Assembly: GCA_025526915.1 (NCBI GenBank)
Contig: JAHLKH010000141.1
Location: 1-64,000 of the forward strand
Origin: Entophlyctis helioformis
Taxonomy: Eukaryota > Chytridiomycota > Chytridiomycetes > Chytridiales > Chytriomycetaceae
Direction: 5' to 3'
DNA length: 64,000 bases
The notes under the pieces are model-generated. The model made no database searches. It saw only the letters and a list, made by a program, of their open reading frames with translations, and was not told the origin of the DNA. Positions 46,995 through 58,800 of the stretch are shown piece by piece. Positions within the stretch are counted from its first letter, which is position 1. Each line of letters opens with the position of its first letter. A program made the position numbers and the translations under genes.

Positions 46995-48607
46995 ATGGAC
47001 GCCCGCCTGTCGCCACAAGAGTCGCCGGCAGCCGCCATCGCAACGTCCCTCGCCGCCGCCTCGGCGCCCGATGTCAAGATACAGCGGGACACCAGAGCCG
47101 CTGATCTGCTCTTTGGCTCGGTGGGTCCTGCCGCCCCCGCCAACCTGCCTGCCCGCCCTCCTTTCCTTTCGCTTGCATCCACTGCTGCACTGCTGCACTG
47201 GCAGGCTTGCCAGACAGACCAGACAGGCCAGGCTTGGCATCCCAGACTGCCTCCGTCTCACAAGAGCATCGCTGCTGCTGCCACCATGCCTGGCATCGCT
47301 GGCTGACCATCGCTGCCACCGCCGCAGATCTCTGGGCTCGTCGGCAAGCTCGTCGAATACCCCTTTGACACCGTCAAGGTTCGCCTCCAGGCCGAGCCGC
47401 TGCACATCAACACCCGCTCGGCAGGGGCCTCGTGGTCCTCTCTCTTCAACGGCCGCACACTAAAGACCATCCGCGACATGGCCTCCCAGGAGGGCTTTGG
47501 CTCGTTTTACAGAGTGCGTGCTGCTCGCTCCGTTTGCACGATCCAATGACGCCATCGCCCGTGTTGGTTCATTGCCTGTGCACCTGCGTGCCGTGACATG
47601 CCCGTCTGACCGCTGCTGCCGCTTGCCGCCGCTTGCTCATCGGACAGGGTCTCTCGGCTCCGCTCGTCGGGTCCATGGCAGAAAACTCTGTCCTATTTAT
47701 TGCATACAACCAGGTCCAGAACTCCATCCGCAGCCTGTCGGGCATGGAGCCCTCTGCACCACTGTCCATGAGCCAGCTCGCCCTGGCCGGCGCACTCTCT
47801 GGCGCGTGCGTCTCGTTTGTGCTCACGCCCGTCGAGCTCATCAAGTGCCGGCTGCAGGTCCAAGGCGCCCCCGTGCAAGAGTCGGCCTACCAGTCGCAGA
47901 CGAGCCGGTTCCTGCTGTCCAAGAACCCGTCGGTCCTGATCGCCGGCGGGTTCGGTGCGCGCGGCCACCTCTCGGAGCCGCCTTTGGCGGGCTCGTCGGC
48001 CTCTGGGGCTGCCGCGTCCTCGGCAGGAGCAGTGCCGGCTGCTCCAGTCGTCCCCACCGCGTCCGGCCCACAGTTCCGCGGCACGCTGCATGTGCTGTGG
48101 CACACGCTGCGCCATGACGGCATCCGTGGCCTGTACCGTGGCCATCTGGGCACCATGCTGCGCGAGGTCGCCGGCGGCGCGGCCTGGTTCGGCACGTACG
48201 AGTTTGCCGTCAAGCGCTTCGTGGCCACGTCGCCGACAGCCCAGTCCAAGGAGGATCTGTCGCCGTGGCTGCTCATGGCGGCTGGCGCACTCGCCGGTGT
48301 CAGCTACAACGCCGCGCTGTTTCCTGCCGACGTGATCAAGAGCAGGCAGCAGACATCGCCGCTCGGCACGGGCGGGTTCATGGCCGTGGGCCGCGAGCTG
48401 TACCACGCCGAGGGCATCCGCGGCCTGTACCGCGGTTTTGGCATCACCATTGCCCGCAGCGCCCCCACCAGCGGCGTCATCTTCATGACCTATGTGAGCG
48501 ACGGCCTCGCTCTGTCGATCATGTCTGCTGCATTGCCTTACGCTGACACCTTTCTAATCCCGCCACAGGAACTGCTGAGCCGCAATCTGACGGTCGAGAT
48601 GGACTGA
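46995..48607 (+). CDS. ORT1: Mitochondrial carrier, ornithine/basic amino-acid type
   Basis: SLC25-family inner-membrane carrier. ATG 46995 (MDARLSPQESPAA). Three carrier signatures appear in order: YPFDTVKVRLQ, TPVELIKCRLQ and FPADVIKSRQQ, each followed by a G-rich pair such as GIRGLYRGHLGTMLRE and GIRGLYRGFGITIAR. The first repeat, ISGLVGKLVEYPFDTVK, is typical of Ort1/Arg11-like ornithine carriers, but the substrate cannot be fixed from the sequence alone. A long Ala/Ser/Pro loop is inserted in the middle repeat (about 47950-48075). Introns: about 47116-47326, about 47513-47647 and 48494-48568; the last joins MTY to ELLSRNLTVEMD and stop TGA at 48605-48607. Confidence 0.88.
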
Positions 48608-48760
48608 TTGCACATGTAGACGCACAGACCCAGCCGCTCGCACTATAAAAGAAGCCGATTGAAGAGCATTGTATTGTTTTTTGGTTTGTCAAGTCTCACT
48701 CCCACGACACTCTCACGCGAGCCGGACACGTCCGGCCCCCTCATTCCACCGACACATTGG

Positions 48761-51700
48761 TCAGAGGAGCTTGAGCACCTCGACGCTGTAGTCGCCTGCG
48801 CCGTTCTGCACCTGATCCAACACATCTGCCACCGCTTGCCGTGCATCCGGTCGCCGTCAATCTCCTTGGCTGCCGCTGCGGCCGCCGCGTCCTGCTCGTT
48901 CAGGGGGACATGAGCCTTGGGTGCGGCGGAGCGGTCGACAGAGAGACCGAGCAGCGGGCCGCGCAGACGCGAGTCGTACAGCTGCAGCAGCCGCAGGTCG
49001 CGCTTAACAACCGCCTGCAGACGCGTAATCTCGGAGGCGAGGTCGCTCGTCAGCAGGATCGTCGTCAGGTGCGAGTCAATCACAAGCGACAGCGCGTCGA
49101 CAGCCTGTAAAACAAAGGCAACCAACCAAAGCGTCAGCAAGCCGCACGTCCGTGATAAAGACAGAGTAGGGGAAAGTACAGCCAAAAACACACCATGATC
49201 CAGTCATTGTAGTTGTGCGTCTCGTCGAGCGTGCCCTCGGACCACAACCACCACAGGGGGAACCGGTCGCCGGACGCCGTCATGCGGGCAGCTGCTGCAT
49301 TGGCATCAGCCTCGTCTTCGCCCTCGCCAGCTGTCTTGCGGACAGGCAGCGCAAGCTCGGTCGAGTACACGGGACACAAGAGGTCAGACAGGTAGGCAAG
49401 GAGCACGCGCAGATCCGACGGCGACAGAGTGGACCGCATGGCATGCGTGAAGGCGAGGTCGTTGCGTGGCGCGGACAGGACCAGACGGAAAAAGTGCAGC
49501 TGGCCGGCCGTGATCGCACGGTGAGTCGGTGCCAACGGGTTCTCGGCATCCTCGAGCGTCTGATCAACGTCCATGTCAGACGTCTGCGTCTTCAGGGCAG
49601 CGTCTGGCGCAGGGGCCGACTTGACAGCCGCGGCGGCAGCAGCAGACGCAGCCGCAGACGCCTCAGCAACTTGCGCCGCAGAAGACAGGTCGCTGTCAGT
49701 GGTGCGGCCACGGCGCAGCTCCTTGGCGCCAGGATGCGGCCGACGCGCCATGTATGCATCAAGTACCCGGCTGCGGTGCTCGTCTTCGGCCGGCGAGTCT
49801 GTGGCAAAGCACACGTGGTGGAGCACGCGGGCGAGATCCACCTCGGTCAGGTCGCATACGTGGCGGAGGGCCAGCTCGACGAGATCGTAGTCGTACTTGG
49901 CAATCAGGGTCATGAGCAGGCGGCTGTTGGCAGTGTCGCCGACAGCCTGCGAGGTGAGAGAGCCGCTCGCAATCAGGTGCTCGACAACAACACGCGGCCA
50001 GAACTTGTCCGGGTTGGTGAAGCAGCGGCGGGCAATCGTCGCAACGGCAGCATGCGACAGCTCGGTGACGGGAATCTGGGGGACAATCTCGCCGGCACGC
50101 AGAGCGGCACTCTCCTGGAGAGCCATTCCACTGCGCTTGGCGAGCCACGCGACAAACGCGGCGTTGAAGCTGTCGACCGTCGCAGTCTGCGCAGGATCGG
50201 CCAGCTTGGCAAGGTACTTGGAGTCCAGAAGCTCGTTGCGGCTGATTTCCGAAGCCCATTGCCCAAGAGCAGCGCGGTCATGAGCACGGTACACGCCAGT
50301 GGTGTCTTCGGCATCATCCTCCTGGTCGACAGACTGGCCGCCAAGGAACGCGCCAGCAACAGGCGGCTGCGAGCCGACAATGGAAGCAAGCGGCACAACC
50401 AGGTCGGTGTCATCACGCTCCTGGTAAGCCGGAGTCGCGCTGAGCTTCGCGAGGACGCTCATGAGCGACACGGCTTCACAGTGGTAGGGAACGAGCGCCG
50501 AGTTGAGCTGGATGGCTCTGGACTCGGTGGATGCAATGAGCGGCACAAGAACGCGGCCGAGGTAGGACACGGAAGTCTCGCCAAGCGAGAGAACGCGCGT
50601 ATCGCGCGCAGGACGCTCGGCGTCGTTGTCGACCAGAATGAACTCGCTTTGGAGCGAGCCGTACTTGAGTTCCCAGACGGTGATGATATCCTGCTGCTTA
50701 CGCTGCGAGAGAACGGCAATGTGCTCTTCAGGCAGCACAGCAAGCGAGGCGGGAGATTGCGCATTGGCCTTTGGTGTGTCCATGAATGCTGAGACGTCAA
50801 TGTCGAGAGCGGGCTTCGACTTGGCGCCGTCGTTGAGCTCGTAGACAGATATGTGGCGGTTCGCACCTGCAAGTTCCGCCCATGGCACGCATTCGTCAGT
50901 TCCTGGCTTGACAAAAGCACAAAGAGGATCAGATGAGGGGCATGGTGCATACCAAGAAGAGAGAGACGGCGAGACTTGGGGTCGAATGCGTACGAGAGCG
51001 GGTTGCCGCCTGCAAGCTCAATGTGATGCTCGCTCTGCAGGATCACAAAGGCGCGGCCAAACGACTCATTGACGGAGATGAGACGCACAGTCCATGAGTC
51101 CTTGTTCTGGTCGGCCAGATGGTGGCGGACAACCTGCACAAGGATGCCAGATCCAAGCTCGGGATCGGCCGCAGAAGCGCCAACGACAACATTGTCGACT
51201 TGGACGGCCGGCGACTCGGTCTCGGACGTGAAGAACTGCGAAAACTCGACAGTGGATGCCGACTTGGCGTCCTTGAGCGCAGGCGGCGACCAGCTGCTCA
51301 AAACACGGTCGACGTTGGCCGAAAGCAGCGAAACGTGGCCATTGATCATGACTGCGACGATTCTGTGGTTGTGCTGCTTGCGCTGCGTCACGGCAATGGG
51401 CAGGATCGCGATGGCTTGGATGGGATGTTGAAGCTGCCGTCACGAGTCCGCCATCCAACCGGCCGTCCAGACAAACAGCGTGAGTGAGATGGACGAGGCC
51501 GGCTGCTGCAGACTGGCTGAACATGCACACATGCCATGCGTGGCTGGCCTTACCTTGCGGAAGTAGTCGGGCTTGCTGATGGCAGACGTTTGGGCAGAGT
51601 CGATCTTCCAGACCTGCAGATTCATGGTCGACGCAGCAACCAGACGTCCGACAACAGGCTTGTCGGCCGTGCCGGCACCTGCATCGGCATCGGCATCGGG

Positions 51701-52195
51701 AGCAGATGCAGCGCCGTCCTGTGCTGCCTCGTCGGCCTCGTCCTCGGCGGCGATCTCCCTGGGTCCGTAAAAGACCGCCGGCACGGTAAAGGCAAGAGCG
51801 TCCTTTCCAGTCACGGATGCAATGCATCGTTGGTTGGACGCCTGTCGTTTCGAAGCGGCCACAGCGTCAGTCAGCGGCAGAACGGGCTGGCCCGGCACAG
51901 CATGGCATCCAACGAATGGCTTGCATGGCAGCAGCCCTGACTGAGCAGCCGCCATCCATCCATCCATCCATCCTTTGGCTCATGGCAGCTCGCCAAAGAA
52001 AAACATCGGCTCGGCAACCAGCGCAGCGAGCCAAGCCAGACTCACGCTGTGGAGCAGGATGGCGTTGGGCGTGGTGGTGGCGACAAACGGTGCAGACGTG
52101 GTGACGGCAGCAGCCATGCCCTTGGCAGCCGCAGCGCCCGATGCAGACACGGGCTGCGAGAACAGCGGCGTCGGTGTCTGGAGCAGCGCCGACAT
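48761..52195 (-). CDS. NOL11: NOL11-like component of the t-UTP/SSU processome
   Basis: Nucleolar protein needed for rDNA transcription and pre-18S processing in animals. ATG 52195 (MSALLQTPTPLFSQ). The beta-propeller region includes RLVAASTMNLQVWKID, SLAVLPEEHIAVLSQRKQQDIITVWELKYGSLQSE, and LVPYHCEAVSLMSVLAKL. This matches the NOL11 blocks 'DHVAVLG...LSVWNIKFQTLQ...VIPYKCEVSSLAGALGKL'. The C-terminus has WIMAVDALSLVIDSHLTTIL and ends NGAGDYSVEVLKLL at 48761, matching the human end 'GLYSIEVLEL'. That last segment is one frame away from the upstream KEIDGDR segment (about 48845-48865), with no visible intron. Without correction the frame would run to 48643 with an unrelated tail. It shares a 71-bp divergent promoter with the next gene. 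Confidence 0.82.
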
Positions 52196-52266
52196 GATGG
52201 ATGCCGAAAGTGAGGTCAAAGTCCAACAGTTTTTTCTTTTCTGAATGTGCTCAGATCCCGATTGGG

Positions 52267-54860
52267 ATGGCATCGACAGGCGGCACTGCGGCACGGCCAG
52301 CATCTGCCACCGATGCCACCGATGCCACCGATGCCGTCGTGCGGGCGCTCGGCACGCTCAGAGAGAGCCGCTTGGACGCCACGCATCTTGCTGCATACGC
52401 CGCACTGCCGGCAACTGCACGCTCGGCCACGGTCTGCACGCCGCCGCTGCTCGCCCACTTTCGGACACCAGCGGACACTGCCGTGCGCCAGCTGCTGCTC
52501 CGCGCGTGTCTGACGCCTGTGCTCTCTGCGTCGGCCAGCACACAAGGCGACGGCTTTTATGCCGAGGCAGCATCTGCCTTTGAGCAGGCATCCCGTATGT
52601 ACTCTTGGCGCTGGATATGGCTCGGCAGGGGCTGACCGTCGGCTGCGTCAACAAGGCAAGACGCCACATGCCACTTGGCTGCGCATCAATGCGGCACTCG
52701 CCTCGTCCATGGTGAGCCAATCCCATAGCCGATGGTGTCCTGTCGTGCACTGCATGCTCACACTTGCACTCAGGCCACCAAGTCCGTCGCACCTATCCTG
52801 CTGCTGGCCGACGAGCTCAAAGGTGGGCATGCGGTCCTGGCCGTCTCAAGCAGTCTGCCATTCCTCTCATCGCCTGCCATGCCAGCACTAGGATCAATGC
52901 CGCATCTGGAGACATCGCCGCTGCATCTATGCTACATCCATCTTACTCTGACACTGTCGCAAGATCCGCAGCTTGAATGGATCAATCAGCTCGGTCGGCA
53001 AGACCTGCTCGAGTCGTGTGCGCGGTTGGCATCATCAGCTGGATTCACAAGCGGAGACGAGCAGGACAGCCAGCCTGCTGAAACAGAGCGCATCTGCGTC
53101 CAGATCATCAAATGGTGCACAGCATGCATCGATCGATCGACTCTGGATGGCGTTCGGCCCGGCAATCATGCAATGCGATGCAATATCGCAGCAAACTGCA
53201 TCTGGCTATGTGCACGCCACGTCGGCATGGATGCACAGCCGCTTGTCCGACAGGCACTGGCCTCTGTCGATGCTCTTGCCCAAAGCATCGCGCTGCCGTC
53301 CACGCCAGCTGCCCCTCCACCATCAGCAGCAGCAGCAGATCAGTCGCAATTGTTTGCATCAGTATGCAAGAGCGAGATGATTGCAGGCAACACCGTGGCG
53401 CGATCGCTGTTTCTGTGGTCTACTGGCGTTCGTGACCCCGCGCTGCTTCTCGCAGCGATCCCTTCCACGTCGCCCATCGCGAGTTCAGTAGGCATGACGA
53501 TCATCACAGGTATGCAGCCACTCTTGCATCCACGGTTGCTGCTCAGCCTCCATCGCTGACCGGTGCACCGGCCCCAGGATACGTACACTACGAGGCGGGC
53601 AGGTACCAAGAGGCATTCGACAGCTTTGTCACGACCGTTTCAAAGCTTTCGGATCCAGCCAAGATGCTCAACATGATGGGCTGCTCTCTCATCAAGCTTG
53701 TAAGTCGGTCGCGCGATTCTGGTTCCTGCGATGCTCTCTGACTCGCGGACGCCGGCATGCTGTGCGAGCCAGAACAAACCACAATCGGCGCTCGTCTTGA
53801 TCAGAGAATCGTTTCAACAGTGCCCGAGCGATGCGAGCACCATGATTAACCTTGCGAGCGTCGCGCGGCTGCTCGGTCACACACGCCTGGAGATCCAGCT
53901 TCTGACGCGACTGACTGGCAAGCCTGCAAGCACACAGGACGCCATGGATGCAGGCATGTGGGACACGCTTGCAGCACGCCTGACAACAGCACTGCGAGAA
54001 ACCGGTGCTCTGGATGCACTCTGCGATATGTGCAGCCAGTGGCGTGCACAGGGATACCGGCTGTCCCAGCGTGTGATGCACGAGTATGTCTACGCCCTCA
54101 TCAAGAGCCGCAAACACGCCGAGGCGTTTCGAGTATGTCGCGCTCTGGTAGCGAGCACAGTCCAGCGCCAGGAGGAGACGCACGGCGACTGGCGAGCGTG
54201 CCTGTACATGGGCGAGGCTGCCGTCGGCGACGTGTCATCCTCCAGCAGTTCTGAGAGCTGTGGAGGGGATCGTATGGATGTCATCAAAGACGGCATGAAT
54301 GCTCTGCGACGCGCTTTGGTGATCCTCGGCAGCCATCGCGTTCAAGACGAGACCGACAGCCAGGCCGCCAAGCGACGACGGTTATCAAGCGACACTGGCC
54401 CTATCCAGGATAGCATGCCACTGCCAGCCAAGCAGTCCTACATTGTACGTGGCCGCTACATGGTTGTCTGTGAGCAGATTGCTGACCCCAAGTACGGCTT
54501 GACAGATTCATATCCACAGAAACCTGGGACTGCTTCTGTCCCTCTCGGGCTGTCTCGCCGCGTCACTGGACGCCTTTGAGCGTGCATTGTCTCTCTGCAC
54601 AGGCAAGCAATGCGCAGTTTGCAGATGCGGTTTGAGGTCGCTGCTAACACGCCATGAGGTCCCTCGTAGACACCGATCTGGAGCTCCATGGACACGTTTG
54701 CCTTGTGCTGGTGCGCATGGGACGACCAGCGGCAGCAGCCAGGCGATGGCAAGCAGCGCAGACCCAACGATCGGCCTATTCGGCTGCACACGCCGATCTC
54801 GTCTCGTGGCTCGATGCCCATGCAGCCGCTCTGCTGCGCACGACTCCCGTTGCAAGATAA
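52267..54860 (+). CDS. TPR protein resembling Fanconi anaemia group G
   Basis: ATG 52267 (MASTGGTAARPAS) to TAA 54858-54860, about nine exons separated by short introns. TPR-like helices throughout. Several blocks track animal FANCG in order: NMMGCSLIKLNKPQSAL, then LASVARLLGHTRLEIQLLTRL (FANCG: '[20 protein letters not shown]'), then VMHEYVYALIKSRKHAEAFRVCRALV. Near the C-terminus is LELHGHVCLVLVRMGRPAAAARRWQAA (FANCG: '[26 protein letters not shown]'). FANCG is a TPR scaffold of the Fanconi core complex in crosslink repair. The similarity is by eye and could reflect generic TPR structure (alternatives: SRP72 or another TPR scaffold). The first exons (52267-52600) are Ala/Thr-rich. Splice sites near 54600 are uncertain. 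Confidence 0.5.
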
Positions 54861-55034
54861 AGAAGAGCAAGACGGCAACAATGAAGGTGTGGGTTTATGG
54901 CTGGCGCAAGAGGTCTTGGTGGTGGTGGTGGTGATGTGAGAGAGGAGACGTCTCTGCATGAGAATGTGTGCAGTGCAGCTGAGCGTGCGGTGTGTATATG
55001 GTTGGTCCGTGCGTCCGTGCGTCCGTTGTGCTGC

Positions 55035-55455
55035 TCATGCGCCAGTGACGATGTGATCCGCACCACCAGCCTGTCGAAACGAACGCAGCCAGCGGTAGCA
55101 GCATGTGCGCCAAGGAGAGCAAGAGTCAGTACAGCCACCCTGCTCGGAAGCCCCCGCACGGCCCGCCACGCCTCCACCCACGGCAGCCTCCACAGGCCCA
55201 CAGCACGACACAGAAGGCGGCCGTCACAAGACTCACGTCGATGGCGGCAAGCTCCTTGGCCGACAGCGGCAGCTGTCTGTATCTCGGCGGCAGCGCAAAC
55301 TCTGACTCGTACGTGACAATGCGGACGCCATTGGAGACGGCGACCTGCGGTGCGGCAGCAGCACGGCCAGCAGCAGGCGTGGCTGCGCCAGCGCCAGCAT
55401 GTGCGAGGAACTTGCGGGGTCCAAGGAAGCGAATCAGCGGGACATGCTTTGCCAT
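55035..55455 (-). CDS. KGD4: KGD4/MRPS36-type 2-oxoglutarate dehydrogenase subunit
   Basis: Small two-exon gene. Exon 1 is 55237-55455 (ATG 55455, MAKHVPLIRFLGPRKFLAH); exon 2 is 55035-55070. The intron 55071-55236 has a GTGAGT donor and CAG acceptor. Joining gives FALPPRYRQLPLSAKELAAID followed by AGGADHIVTGA and stop. The pattern 'LPxRyrxxPlsexElexIxsGGA' is the conserved C-terminal signature of KGD4 (YMR31), the E3-recruiting subunit of the mitochondrial 2-oxoglutarate dehydrogenase complex, earlier listed as ribosomal protein S36. The N-terminal 'HVPLIxFLGxR' motif also fits. Length of about 84 residues is normal. Three CCAAT boxes lie upstream. Confidence 0.88.
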
Positions 55456-55503
55456 GTTGGATGATACAACGCAAACCAGGGGCCCGGTTCTCATACCATT
55501 ACC

Positions 55504-55588
55504 CCTGGTGGAATATTCCTGATTGGTCAATCCTGGTGGAATATTCCTGATTGGTCAACTCCTGGTGGAATCGCTGTGATTGGTTGAT
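55504..55588. promoter_or_regulatory. Triplicated 28-bp repeat with CCAAT boxes
   Basis: Three tandem units beginning CCTGGTGGAAT start at 55504, 55532 and 55561. Each contains GATTGG, i.e. CCAATC on the minus strand. The first two are nearly identical, the third diverges. On the KGD4 strand this gives three phased CCAAT boxes 50-140 bp upstream of its ATG. In yeast, HAP2/3/4/5 acts through CCAAT boxes on 2-oxoglutarate dehydrogenase genes; HAP control here is an inference. Confidence 0.7.
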
Positions 55589-55885
55589 CTAGAGAGCCCT
55601 TGAGAAGTGCTGACACTGCGTGATGCGAGCACAGCAACGACAGTGGTGCAGGCAGCAGCGCCTGCTGTCTCGCTGGGCCGTGCGTGTGTGTCCTCCATGA
55701 ATAAAGAGGGGCGAATGCATAGTCATGTGCAACGCTCTCTCTCTCTCTCTGAGGAGCATGCCATTCCACACACACAGACCAGTGCTCCATGTGTTGCTGC
55801 CAACCATCAGTCTGATATTACGAGAGCAGCTTGCCCATAAAACGACCGACACAAAACAACACGCAACAACACACAACAAACACAC

Positions 55886-58800
55886 ATGGGAGTTGACGGC
55901 AGTCTCCCCACCATCGACAAGAGAGGTGGTGTCAAGACATACAAAGCAGACACCCCTCTGCCCACTGCCATTCAGGCCATTGCCCAGCAGCAGCCAGATG
56001 CAGCAGCAGCAGCAGCAGCAGCAGCCGACTCCGAGCCCATCAGCTGCATCATCCATGTCGACATCCTTTGCCTGCTCTTCATTGACATTATGAGAGCAGC
56101 AGCCGCAAAGCCGCCCCAGTCTGACAACGACTGGAGGCTGCTACTCGAGCCGCTCATCAGCAGCCTCGCCGCAGCCATTGGACAGCTGCATACAGTCCAG
56201 CTGCATGTGATGGGTCGCAGCTCGACACCGCATCAAGGCTGCTTATGCCGGGCGGGCCTGGGCAGCATTGGAGGTGGCATCCTTTCTCATGGCCGAGGCA
56301 GCCAAGCAAAATGCCGGCCAGAAGAGCGGCAAGCTCTCGAGGTGTGCCACTTGCTGCTGTTGATCTGCATGCTGTACTGACTCAATGCCATTCCAGAAAC
56401 GAGATGCAGCGCCTGCAGAAGGCATACCCCCTCACACGCGAGCGCAAGGCAGCCATCTCGAGGGCCCTGGGCAGTCTTCTCAGATACTTCAAAGGCGGGT
56501 CGTCTGTGTGCCTTTGCGAGAATGAGCGGATGTTTGCATTGCACGCCATTCCCGCGAAGCAAGGTTGGTCAGCCTTCTGCATGCTTCTAGAATCCATGGC
56601 TCACGCGCCTTCTTGACAGCAATGTGCCAGTCATTGTCATCAGTGGCGACTCCGATCTGGTGTTCCACTGTGCCGGCTATTGCCCTGTCCTGCTGCTGCA
56701 ACTGTGCAGTGGGCAGATCAATAGAATGCGATCCTACAATCACCATGGGATTGCCTCCATTGCAGCCGCCTTAGGCTTGCCAGACATTCCCTTTGTCTGC
56801 CAGTTGGTGGCCGCAATGGCGAGCAACAACTATTTCCATTGTGTTGGGATTGGTAGGTTGGCTTGCCTGCTTTGCATTTTTGGATGTCATGCACTGCGAC
56901 CTTGACTTACTCGTGATGCTGCGATGTGGACTTGAAAGGGATCGTCACGGCTGCAAAGTGCATCATGGCATGCATTCGTTTGGAGGCAGAGCAGCTGGGT
57001 ATCTCTGTCGCGGATGTCTGTGAATGCCTCCAAGACCCCAACATTGCCAGAATGTTTGTGCATGTCATCAAGATTGCGTTCATGTGGCAGATGTACAAGA
57101 TCGGCAGCAAGCCTCTTGCTCAGTCATTCAGCAATGCCTTCGCGGTGTTTCTCAACCGTGACAAGAGAGGAGCCGATATTGGAGAGATCACAGCCCCAGC
57201 ATGTGGCCATTATGCCAGTGTGTTTGCAGGACAGATGCGGCAGTAAGTCTTGGTTTGGATGCACTTGGACAGCATGGCATTGACATGAATGCATGCACCA
57301 TCCAATGGCAACAGCAGGACTGCCAACAGGACCATCTCGCCCCAAAACAGGTAGGCACGGCTGCGATCTCTGCAGGATTCTTGTGGCACTGACTCTGATG
57401 GATGCCACTGGCAGATCTGCCTCTGCATGCACGGCCTACAGCGACTGCTGCTTGAGCCACACGGCACAGCAGCTAAAGGGCAATGCCAGTCGTGCAGTTT
57501 GGCACCTTACATGGGATGAAGTCATGGTGCTCGCCAAGCACATTGTCAACACAAGGCGACTGGACGACGTTTTTGTCATGCTCAATGGCTGCCGTGTCGT
57601 GTTTAGCTGCGTTCTCCATGCACGGCAGACTCCTCGCCGATGACATTCTCAACGGCCGTGACATCCTTGCTGATATCTGCGAGAATGCAAGCAAGCAGCT
57701 GCTCCAGGCTGTGCACGAGAAGGATCTCGCTACAAAAGGATATGAGATACTCAGCCCAGCTGAGCAGAGCCTGTTACACGCCTTTGTGAGTTTTGGGTGG
57801 CTTGGATGCGTGTCTTGACTGTCCACTGCATGCTGTTGCTGATTTTGAGCATGGCTGACTTGATCCATCACTGGGCGAGCAGATGGTGATCCTGAGACTG
57901 CAGGAACGGCTCAAGAGGTATCCAGGCATTGCATGTGCACCATTCAGGCGTTCAAGGAAGCCAGGTTCGCTCTGCATTTGTTTGGCACAGTGCGACCTTG
58001 TGTATTCACAATCAATCACGGCATTCTTCTGGCAGGCAACCGCAAGGCTAAACAGCACCGCAGAAAGAGCACACGGATCGCGACTCGAAAGGCTGTCGCT
58101 GCCATTCGCAAACAGGCCGTAGATACGCTGAATCTCTTGGAATGCCAAAAGAAACACAGCCCGGACGACTTCAAGCCGCTGGCACTTTCTGAGCAGTATC
58201 AACAAGCCACAGACACACTGACACTGATCATTGACAGGGCTCCAGTGCGTCTTTGCATTTCTATGCTCTGTTTGCATGTGGCGGCTTGATGCACCTGCTC
58301 ATGCTTTGACTTGACAGGTCGGCAAGCCACCAAAAGGCCACAGATGCTGCTGCCATCTCCAGCCGCAGCTGATGGCACAGATCGCGACAAGATCCTCTAC
58401 ATTGATGTGCTTCAAGACACAAAGACAACCGTGAGTTGAACTGCAGGCTTGTGATTGTGAGCATCTTGTGCACATTCAGAATGCACGCCTAAGATTGCAT
58501 CCAAACACGGCAGGAGCCATACCTTGTCACACTGGCCAGACAGGCTGTATTCAAGAAGGAGCGAGAAGAGCGTGCAGAGAAGGCCAAGGCAGATGAGATC
58601 ATCAAGGAGCTCAAGAAGGATGCAAGCAAGCAAGCCCGCCAGGCTCAATCTGAGGACGAGACACAGGCGTAAGTGGCATATGGCATGTCGCGTGCCTTGA
58701 TTGTGCTTGCTGACATGCATTCTGCTGGCAGATACCATTTCATGCAAGACGCACCTTGCACAATGAGCTTGTCCGGATGGGCGACTACAAACAAGGGGCC

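Noticed and set aside
49215..50792. 525-residue open frame antisense to NOL11
   Set aside because: The opposite strand carries conserved NOL11 blocks; this frame has no recognisable motif.
55504..55588. Spaced direct repeats resembling a CRISPR array
   Set aside because: Only three units in direct tandem with no spacers, in a eukaryotic promoter; explained as a promoter repeat.
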